Assembly (NCBI GenBank): GCA_009841165.1
Contig: VXMI01000156.1
Span: forward strand, 1 to 64,000
Source: Gemmatimonadota bacterium
Lineage (GTDB): Bacteria; Gemmatimonadota; Gemmatimonadetes; Longimicrobiales; Gaopeijiaceae
Direction: 5' to 3'
Length of the DNA: 64,000 nucleotides
The position numbers and the translations under genes were made by a program. The notes under the pieces were generated by a model. That model was not told where the DNA came from. It did not search any database and saw only the letters and a program-made list of their open reading frames with translations. Position 1 is the stretch's first letter. Each line of letters opens with the position of its first letter. Below are positions 58,058-64,000 of this stretch, piece by piece.

Positions 58058-59368
58058 ATGACAAACTGCGCCAAAGGATACGGTTCAATGGATATGAGAA
58101 AGAACAGGAACGCTCGTGCCGCCGCGGCTCCGTGGTCGGCACCCTGGCGGACCGGCGGGCTCTGCCTGGCCCTGGCTATGGGTCTGGGCGCTTGCGACGG
58201 CCTGCTGGATGTGGAAATCCCGGGTGATGTCCCGGCCGAGGCACTCGACGATCCCGCCCTCGCCAGCGTGCTCGTGCTGAGCGCCGTTGGCGACTTCAAC
58301 TGTGCGCTCACCAACTACGCGGGCGCGACCGCCGCGCTGACGGACGAGTTCATCGGCGCTGCCGGATGGATCGACTACACCGATTGGGACACCCGCAGAA
58401 TCACCGCGTCGGACAACGATCTGGGGCAGGGGGGATGCACCAATTTCGGGTTCGGTGTCTACACGCCCCTTCAGACGTCCCGGGTTCAGGCCGAGGGCAA
58501 CTTCACGCGCGTCCAGGAGTTCCCGGACGGAGACGTCGCCGACAAGCCCCTCAGTCTGGCCACGCTCGCCACCTATGCCGGCTACAGCTACACGGTCCTG
58601 GGCGAAGGATTCTGCGAGCTGGCCTTCGATGAGGGACCCCTCGCCACACCCGCCGAAGCGATGAGCCGGGCAGAGAACTGGTTCGGTCAGGCGATTCAAA
58701 TGGCCCAGCAGGCCGGGGCCGACGACCTGCTGAACATGGCACGCGTCGGCCAGGCGCGGGTGCTCCTCAACCAGGGCAGAGCGGCGGAGGCCGCAGGGGT
58801 TGCCGCCATGGTACCCGAAGGATTCGTCAAGTATGTGGAACGGTCCGGGACGGCCGAGCGGCGGTGGAACCGGATCGCCCGGCACACCCACGGTGACTTC
58901 TACTATTCGGTAGACCCCACTTTCCGCGATCTGGAGTTCGGCGGCACCCCCGATCCGAGGGTGGTCACCGCCGACGCCGGACGCCTGGGCCACGATGGCA
59001 TCACTCCCATCGTCCTTCCGATGAAGTACACCGACGTTTCCGACCCCATCGCCCTGGCGACCTGGACGGAGGCACAGCTCATCATCGCGGAGGCGGGCGG
59101 CGGGCAGGATGCGGTGGACATCATCAACGCGTTGCACTCCCGCGCCGGGCTTCCCTCCTTTGCAAGCTCGGACCCGGCCGAGATCAGAAACCAGATCATC
59201 GAGGAGCGCAGCCGCGAGTTCTTCCTCGAGGGACGCCGCCAGGCCGATATGCTCCGCTACGGGATTCCCTTCCAGACGGGCTTCAACCACAAGGGGCAAC
59301 CGTACGGCGATACCACCTGCTTCCCCCTTCCGGACGTGGAGCGCATCAACAACCCGAACATCGGGTGA
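58058..59368 (+). CDS. SusD/RagB-type nutrient-binding lipoprotein
   Basis: A 436-residue protein with GGGAGGAA upstream. The lipoprotein signal ends L-G-A-C near residue 44 and is followed by D-G-L-L-D-V-E-I-P-G, the common start of SusD proteins in this phylum. TPR-like helices carry the family E-R-S-R-E-F-F-L-E-G-R-R-Q-A-D near the C-terminus, which is the SusD-like C-terminal motif. It caps the SusC barrel and binds the cargo. At 436 residues it is smaller than many Bacteroidetes SusDs but normal for Gemmatimonadota. Confidence 0.92.
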   Translation: MTNCAKGYGSMDMRKNRNARAAAAPWSAPWRTGGLCLALAMGLGACDGLLDVEIPGDVPAEALDDPALASVLVLSAVGDFNCALTNYAGATAALTDEFIGAAGWIDYTDWDTRRITASDNDLGQGGCTNFGFGVYTPLQTSRVQAEGNFTRVQEFPDGDVADKPLSLATLATYAGYSYTVLGEGFCELAFDEGPLATPAEAMSRAENWFGQAIQMAQQAGADDLLNMARVGQARVLLNQGRAAEAAGVAAMVPEGFVKYVERSGTAERRWNRIARHTHGDFYYSVDPTFRDLEFGGTPDPRVVTADAGRLGHDGITPIVLPMKYTDVSDPIALATWTEAQLIIAEAGGGQDAVDIINALHSRAGLPSFASSDPAEIRNQIIEERSREFFLEGRRQADMLRYGIPFQTGFNHKGQPYGDTTCFPLPDVERINNPNIG

Positions 59369-59403
59369 GCGGCCCGGCCGACTGACGACCGACAAGCCTG
59401 CAA

Positions 59404-59441
59404 GCCCGCGGCGGGGACCCGGGAGGTGACCCGCCGCGGGC
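59404..59441. terminator. Convergent 12-bp hairpin between SusD and M20 genes
   Basis: Perfect 12-bp inverted repeats (59404-59415 and 59430-59441) around a 14-base loop lie between the SusD stop and the M20 stop. The placement suggests a bidirectional terminator, but no U-run follows on either strand. Confidence 0.55.
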
Positions 59442-59447
59442 CAACCC

Positions 59448-60761
59448 TTACTGCGTGGCTGGCGTCCCGGCCTTCAGATAGTCCAGCAGCAGGTTGGTCA
59501 TCGCGCGGATCCCCACCGGCACCGCCGAGTTGTCGGCCTGGAAGTCGGGGGTGTGGTGCCCGCCCGAGGTTCCGCCGGGAATGACCTGCCCCAGCCGGAA
59601 AAAGAAGCCCGGGACCTCGTTGGCGAAGTAGGCGAAGTCCTCGCCGCCCATGGTGGGATCGAGGTCGACGACGTTCTCCTCGCCCACGACTCTCGCCAGC
59701 GTGGGCAGCATGCGCTCGCCGAGCGCGGGGTCGTTGATCGTGGCCGGCGTGCCCCGGTCGTAGTCCAGTTCGTAGGTGCCGCCCCCCGCCGCCGTGATCC
59801 CGGCCAGGATCTCGCCCATGCGCTGCTCGACCGCGTCGCGCACGTCGGGGTTGTAGGTGCGCACCGTACCCTCCAGCTCGACCACGTGCGGGATGATGTT
59901 GAAGCGGGTACCGCCCCGGATGATCCCCACCGTCACCACGCTGGGCTCGAGCGGGGGCAGGTTGCGCGACCGGATGGTCTGGAATGCGCTGACCGCCTGG
60001 GACGCCATCACGATCGGGTCGATCCCCAGATGGGGCGCGGCGCCGTGGGCCTGCAGCCCCAGGATGCGGATCTTGAAATGGTCCACCGCCGCGAGCGCCG
60101 GCCCGGAGGTGAACCCGACCTTGCCCACCTCCATCTCGGCGAAGGAGTGGAGGCCGAAGATTGCGCTCGGGGCGGGATCCTGCAGGACGCCCTCGGCCAC
60201 CATCATGCGCGCGCCGCCGTCCTCGCCAGGCGGCGGCCCTTCCTCGGCTGGCTGGAAGATGAACTTGACCGTCCCCGGCAGCTCGTCGCGCATGCCGGCC
60301 AGCACCGACGCCACGCCCAGCTGCACCGCGACGTGGATGTCGTGGCCGCACGCATGGGACACCCCCACCTCCTGGCCCAGGTAGGTGGTGCGCACCGTGG
60401 ACCGGAAGGCGTAGGGCGTCATCTCGGTGACGGGAAGCGCGTCCATGTCGGCGCGCACCGCCACCACAGGGCCGGGCAGGCCGCCGCGGAGAATGCCCAC
60501 GACGCCCGTGTGGGCGATCCCCGTGTGCACCTCGTCGAAGCCGAGCGCGCGCAGGTGGTCGGCGACCAGCGCCGCCGTGTTGAATTCGCGGTTGCCGAGC
60601 TCGGGGTACTGGTGGATGTGCTCGCGCAGGCGAATGATCGTGTCCTGGACGGTGGCCACCAGCTCGTCGACCCGCGCGTCCTGGGCCCCCGCGGGCGCCG
60701 GCGCCGCAGCCAGGACAGGCAGAGCAGCGCAGAACACCCGAACAACAATCGAGCGCGTCAT
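59448..60761 (-). CDS. Exported M20-family amidohydrolase
   Basis: A 437-residue protein with a signal peptide ending A-G-A-Q at 24-27. The catalytic domain has R-A-D-M-D-A-L-P, G-H-D-I-H-V-A (metal Asp/His) and the catalytic pair P-A-E-E-G near residue 172. A dimerisation insert with H-G-A-A-P-H-L-G follows. M20 amidohydrolases split N-acyl amino acids, hippurate-like amides or auxin-type conjugates; here it acts outside the cytoplasm. Its start overlaps the MBL gene stop (TGATG), so the two form one unit. Confidence 0.92.
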   Translation of the reverse strand: MTRSIVVRVFCAALPVLAAAPAPAGAQDARVDELVATVQDTIIRLREHIHQYPELGNREFNTAALVADHLRALGFDEVHTGIAHTGVVGILRGGLPGPVVAVRADMDALPVTEMTPYAFRSTVRTTYLGQEVGVSHACGHDIHVAVQLGVASVLAGMRDELPGTVKFIFQPAEEGPPPGEDGGARMMVAEGVLQDPAPSAIFGLHSFAEMEVGKVGFTSGPALAAVDHFKIRILGLQAHGAAPHLGIDPIVMASQAVSAFQTIRSRNLPPLEPSVVTVGIIRGGTRFNIIPHVVELEGTVRTYNPDVRDAVEQRMGEILAGITAAGGGTYELDYDRGTPATINDPALGERMLPTLARVVGEENVVDLDPTMGGEDFAYFANEVPGFFFRLGQVIPGGTSGGHHTPDFQADNSAVPVGIRAMTNLLLDYLKAGTPATQ

Positions 60762-61681
60762 CAGTTTCCTCCAGTCAGGCTGAAATAGACCGCCCGGACG
60801 AAGCGCCCGCCGGCATCCTCTCCCCAGGTGGCGTCCAGATCCGAGGTGGGTGCTGCGGCTACCACCTCGTCCTCGCTACGGCCGTCGGCAACCATGCTCG
60901 CGACCCGCAGCCGTACCGTCTCCAGCATGTCCCGGTACTCGCGCAGGTGCTCGGCCGACGCGAGCCCCCCATGGCCCGGAATGATCCGCGTGTCGTCGTT
61001 CGACTGCTCCAGCACGAAGTTCGCCGCCGCGATCACGCCATCGACCCCGCCCCCGCTGTCCACATCGATGAACGGGTAGCGTCCGCGGAAGAAGGTGTCG
61101 CCCATGTGGAAGACGTTCGCGCGCGGGAAGTGCACGATCGCGTCGCCGTCGGTGTGCGCGGTCCCGATGTGCGTGACCCGGATGTGCCGGCCGTTCCAGT
61201 GAAACTGCACGCCCTCGTCGAAGGTCACCACCGGCAGCGCGGCCCGCGGCGCCTGAGCAGATCGCCCGACCAGGTCCGCGAACTCCGCCGGGTTCATCCG
61301 CCGGTACACGTTGCGGTGGGCCACGATCATGGCACCCGCCTCGCCCAGATTCTCATTGCCCCCGGTGTGATCGCCGTGCCAGTGGGTATTCAGCACCCAC
61401 CGCACGGGGTGGTCGGATACCTCCGCCACCGCCGCCTGGATCTTCGCTGTCAGGGGAGCGAACTGGTCGTCGATGAGGAAAGCGCCGTCCTCACCCACTG
61501 ACAGCCCCATGTTGCCTCCTCTGCCCACCAGCATGAAGAGATCGCTTTCAAGCTCGATCGTCTCGATCACCACGTCAGTCATGTCCTGCTGCGCGGCGAG
61601 CGTCGGCGCACCGGCCGCGCACACCGCCGCGAGCACCGACACGACGGCGGCGCACCTCGTTCCCTGCCACAAAGTGGTCAT
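60761..61681 (-). CDS. Exported metallo-beta-lactamase-fold hydrolase
   Basis: A 306-residue protein from the ATG at 61681, with AGGAG before it. The signal peptide ends L-A-A-Q at 28-31. The zinc motif is H-x-H-x-D-H at 100-105 in N-T-H-W-H-G-D-H-T-G-G. Further ligands are G-T-A-H-T-D-G-D and P-G-H-G. It is close to the quinoprotein relay/SoxH-like and B-type MBL groups, which cannot be separated by eye. It is first in the unit with the M20 gene, divergent from the dienelactone hydrolase gene with 239 bases between, where I see only an AT-rich patch near 61760-61780 and no firm promoter. Confidence 0.88.
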   Translation of the reverse strand: MTTLWQGTRCAAVVSVLAAVCAAGAPTLAAQQDMTDVVIETIELESDLFMLVGRGGNMGLSVGEDGAFLIDDQFAPLTAKIQAAVAEVSDHPVRWVLNTHWHGDHTGGNENLGEAGAMIVAHRNVYRRMNPAEFADLVGRSAQAPRAALPVVTFDEGVQFHWNGRHIRVTHIGTAHTDGDAIVHFPRANVFHMGDTFFRGRYPFIDVDSGGGVDGVIAAANFVLEQSNDDTRIIPGHGGLASAEHLREYRDMLETVRLRVASMVADGRSEDEVVAAAPTSDLDATWGEDAGGRFVRAVYFSLTGGN

Positions 61682-61920
61682 CCTCGGCTCCTGTTTCGGG
61701 AATCCGGCGCGGACAACGGCGCCGGACGTTGACGAGAGCGGCGCGGGCGTGAGCGCCGACTCGACTGTATTGTTAATCATTGCGCGACGGAACCCGGTCG
61801 GGCAACGCCGAAGAGGTGTTTTGGAAGTACAGGGCGACGTGACCGCACCGGCGGGCATCCCCACAATGGAATGCCGGGTTTCCGGGCACCACCGCGAATG
61901 CAGAATGGAGGTTGCACCCA

Positions 61921-62757
61921 ATGCTTCGATCCCTTCCCCTGGCTGCCCTCGCCGTTCTCGCCACGGGCTGCGGCGATTCCGCGCCGGCCGACGACGCCGC
62001 GCCCACGGACGCCACCTCTCCCGGCCTCGATCTCCCGGCAGCCATCGCCGGTGCCGGCGGCGAGTTGGAGGGCACCGACCTGCACTATGTGGACGGCGAC
62101 GCACTGACCACCGGCTACCTTGCCGTCCCGGAGGGTGCCGGACCGTTCCCCGCACTGGTCATCATCCACGAGTGGAACGGCCTCCAGGACCGCGTCCGCC
62201 AGCTCGCCGACGACTTCGCGGACGAGGGGTACGTGACCCTCGCGGCCGACCTCTTCCAGGGCCGCACAGGGTCCAACCGCGAGGAGAACATGGCGCTGGT
62301 ACAGGAGGCGCAGGCGGACCAGGCCGGGATGATCGCCAACCTCAACGCGGCCGTGGCCTACCTGAAGGGGCGCCCGGACGTGACCGGGAGGGTCGGCGCG
62401 ATGGGATGGTGCTTCGGCGGCGGCGTGGCGCTCTCGTTCGGCCTCGACGGCGACAACCACGAGGCCACCGCGATCTTCTACGGCCGCCTGGTCGACGACC
62501 CCGAAGTCGTGGCCCGGCTGGACCACGAGGTGTACGGGACCTTCGCGGCGCTCGACCAGGGCCCCTCTCCCGAGTCCGTCGCCGCCTTCGAGGCAGCGCT
62601 CCAGGCCGCCGGGATCGAGAACGACCTGCACATCTACGACGACGTGGGTCACGGCTTCTGGCTGCGCGTCGACGAGGACCCGGAAGTGCGCACCGCGCCG
62701 GCGGAGGACGCCTGGCAGCGGCTGAAGGCGTATCTGGATCGGACGCTGGGATCATGA
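61921..62757 (+). CDS. Dienelactone hydrolase-family lipoprotein
   Basis: A 278-residue alpha/beta hydrolase. The lipoprotein signal ends A-T-G-C near residue 17. The nucleophile is a Cys in G-W-C-F-G-G-G (residue 164), as in true dienelactone hydrolases. Asp is near 212 and His244 is in D-V-G-H-G-F-W. DLH opens lactone rings of chloroaromatic breakdown products, while periplasmic relatives act on varied esters. The ATG at 61921 has GGAGG upstream; a TTG at 61912 is an alternative. It is divergent from the MBL/M20 unit. Confidence 0.9.
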   Translation: MLRSLPLAALAVLATGCGDSAPADDAAPTDATSPGLDLPAAIAGAGGELEGTDLHYVDGDALTTGYLAVPEGAGPFPALVIIHEWNGLQDRVRQLADDFADEGYVTLAADLFQGRTGSNREENMALVQEAQADQAGMIANLNAAVAYLKGRPDVTGRVGAMGWCFGGGVALSFGLDGDNHEATAIFYGRLVDDPEVVARLDHEVYGTFAALDQGPSPESVAAFEAALQAAGIENDLHIYDDVGHGFWLRVDEDPEVRTAPAEDAWQRLKAYLDRTLGS

Positions 62758-62908
62758 GACGGCCGGGGTGTCCTCCCGGGGTGACGCGGGTGTCCCCGAA
62801 CCGGCCGCGCTGCCCCGATTCGGCACCCCTGGACGCCGCAAACCATGCCCGTCGCGTCCGGTACGCTTCTTGCGGAATGCTGGCGGGAACTCCAACGAGG
62901 AGGACGGT

Positions 62909-63694
62909 ATGAATCACCTTGGAATCGGAATCGCCCGGAGCGTGCTCGGGCTGTTCGCCGCCCTGGCGCTGCTCGGCGTGACCGGGCACGAGCCGCTGGC
63001 CGCCCAGAGCGGAGGGAGCGGCTTTCTCTTCGGGAACCCCCGGGCGACGCTGACCTTCAAGGGCGGCGTCAGCCTGCCACGCGCGGCCGGCGGCAACGGC
63101 CAGCAGAGCCTCTGGGACCTGACCCGGGAAGAACTCACCGTGGAGACCGCGGATCTGCGCGGTGCGTCGATCATCGGCGAGCTCGCGGTGCGAGCCTCCG
63201 AGCGCCTCGACGTCACCCTCGCGGTCGGCTATTCGGCCAGCGAAACGCGTTCGGAGTTTCGTGACTGGGAGGGCTCGGACGGCCTCCCCATCGAGCAGAC
63301 CACGAGATTCACGACCACCCCCGTGACCGTGGGAGTCAAGGCCTACCTGTTCGAAAGAGGCCGCTCCGTGGGCAGCCTGGCGTGGATCCCACGCACCTGG
63401 AATCCCTACGTCGGAGTGGCCGGCGGGTTGGTCAGCTACAGCTTCCGGCAGCACGGTGAATTCGTGCACTACGACACCTACGACATCTTCCAGGACGACT
63501 ACTTTTCCCGGGACAGGGCACCTACGGTCCATCTCCTCGGCGGACTGGAGATGAGCCTCAACCGGCACGTGCTTCTGGTCGGCGAAGCCCGGTACGGTTT
63601 CGCCAGCGCGCCATTGAGCGAGGACTTCGTGGGGTTCCCCGACCTGGATCTGGCAGGATTCCAGGCGACCGCGGGAATCTCCTTGCGGTGGTAG
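62909..63694 (+). CDS. Outer-membrane beta-barrel protein
   Basis: A 261-residue protein from the ATG at 62909 with GAGGAGGA upstream. The signal peptide ends L-A-A-Q near residue 32. The rest alternates short amphipathic strands and turns, with Y-S-A-S-E-T-R-S, Y-V-G-V-A-G-G and a C-terminal F-Q-A-T-A-G-I-S-L-R-W that ends on the aromatic residue typical of Bam-inserted barrels. An 8- to 10-strand barrel (OmpW/OmpA-like size) is likely. The function is unknown. Confidence 0.78.
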   Translation: MNHLGIGIARSVLGLFAALALLGVTGHEPLAAQSGGSGFLFGNPRATLTFKGGVSLPRAAGGNGQQSLWDLTREELTVETADLRGASIIGELAVRASERLDVTLAVGYSASETRSEFRDWEGSDGLPIEQTTRFTTTPVTVGVKAYLFERGRSVGSLAWIPRTWNPYVGVAGGLVSYSFRQHGEFVHYDTYDIFQDDYFSRDRAPTVHLLGGLEMSLNRHVLLVGEARYGFASAPLSEDFVGFPDLDLAGFQATAGISLRW

Positions 63695-63762
63695 GGATGA
63701 CGCACAAGATTGCAACTGCGCGAAAGAGGGAAATCGCGATGCGGTACTCGAAAGGAGCAGTC

Positions 63763-64000
63763 ATGGACAGGAAGAGCTTCAGCAACGGTATTCGAGCCGG
63801 TCTCGGCGCCCTGGCGCTGGCGGTCGTGCCCGGATCGGCGTTTGCCCAGGAAGCCGAAACCCGGCTGGGATGGCAGCCCTATCTCGGGTGCTGGGCACAG
63901 CCCGCGCACCTCGTCGAGGTCGACCGGCCAGAGGGCGAGGAGGCGGAAGAGGGCGTTCTCTGCTTCGTGGCCTCCGGGAGCGACGTCGAGATGCTCACGA
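63763..64000 (+). CDS. Exported hypothetical protein, truncated by window end
   Basis: The ATG at 63763 has AAAGGAG upstream. The 79 visible residues start with a signal peptide (ending A-F-A-Q near residue 30) and then run G-W-Q-P-Y-L-G-C-W, which looks like the opening of a secreted Gemmatimonadota protein. C-F-V-A-S-G-S follows before the window edge. No family was recognised. It is 68 bases downstream of the barrel gene and may belong to the same transcript. Confidence 0.65.
   Translation, partial: MDRKSFSNGIRAGLGALALAVVPGSAFAQEAETRLGWQPYLGCWAQPAHLVEVDRPEGEEAEEGVLCFVASGSDVEMLT

Noticed and set aside
1-64000. tRNA, rRNA, IS elements, prophage or CRISPR loci
   Set aside because: Looked for transposase motifs, terminal inverted repeats, rRNA-like conserved blocks and spacer arrays; none was convincing. 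A tRNA scan by program would be needed to exclude tRNAs fully.

Overview
The window is GC-rich, densely coded bacterial chromosome. It carries a SusC/SusD-type outer-membrane pair, many exported six-bladed beta-propeller lipoproteins, an Asp-box (VPS10/sortilin-like) exo-protein, M28 and M20 metallopeptidases and serine hydrolases. Nearly every signal peptide places Gln right after an A-x-A type cleavage site. This mix, with a Gram-negative envelope, best fits Gemmatimonadota (sponge, marine or soil lineages). That assignment is an inference from gene content; no rRNA marker, tRNA, IS element or CRISPR array was recognised.

Layout. 1-7.7 kb: the 5' part of a HyuA-type hydantoinase/oxoprolinase coupled to an SDR, a YjiH-type transporter, DinB, a beta-lactamase-like serine hydrolase, a YjbQ-like protein and an MpaB-type oxygenase. 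7.7-12.2 kb: an RND pump overlapping ispH. 12.4-17.3 kb: a metal or siderophore uptake locus (His-rich protein, MerC protein, FecBCD-type ABC transporter) followed by an Erm-type 23S rRNA methyltransferase. 17.4-24.7 kb: a zinc-ribbon membrane protein, a BlaI/BlaR1-like pair coupled to a propeller lipoprotein, and an AAA+ ATPase behind a perfect 28-bp operator. 24.7-36.8 kb: tandem propeller lipoproteins, a glutamate-decarboxylase-family enzyme, a decayed RelBE-like module, an SDR, the Asp-box protein, a frameshifted propeller gene, and a RES/Xre toxin-antitoxin module between two identical 27-bp palindromic repeats. 36.8-47.6 kb: a serine hydrolase, arsM with an MFS transporter, and a four-gene run of secreted repeat proteins. 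47.6-53.2 kb: an unusual M28 protein; a tightly overlapping operon of a thioredoxin-fold membrane protein, a propeller and three small four-cysteine peptides; and a peroxiredoxin whose peroxidatic Cys codon is UGA. 53.2-64 kb: asnB, a SusC/SusD pair, M20 and metallo-beta-lactamase-fold hydrolases, a dienelactone hydrolase, an outer-membrane barrel and one truncated exported protein.

Two loci deserve most attention. First, the gene at 52509-53129 reads through an in-frame TGA in a W-[TGA]-P-Y-C motif, with a 7-bp stem/GUG-loop hairpin at SECIS distance, so it is probably an exported selenoprotein. Second, 49647-51998 encodes three homologous exported peptides (V-A-R-P leader motif, four Cys, aromatic tails) translationally coupled to a beta-propeller and a single-Cys thioredoxin-fold protein. 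This resembles in layout the NVEALA-peptide/propeller loci of Bacteroidetes but has no sequence motif in common with them that I can see.
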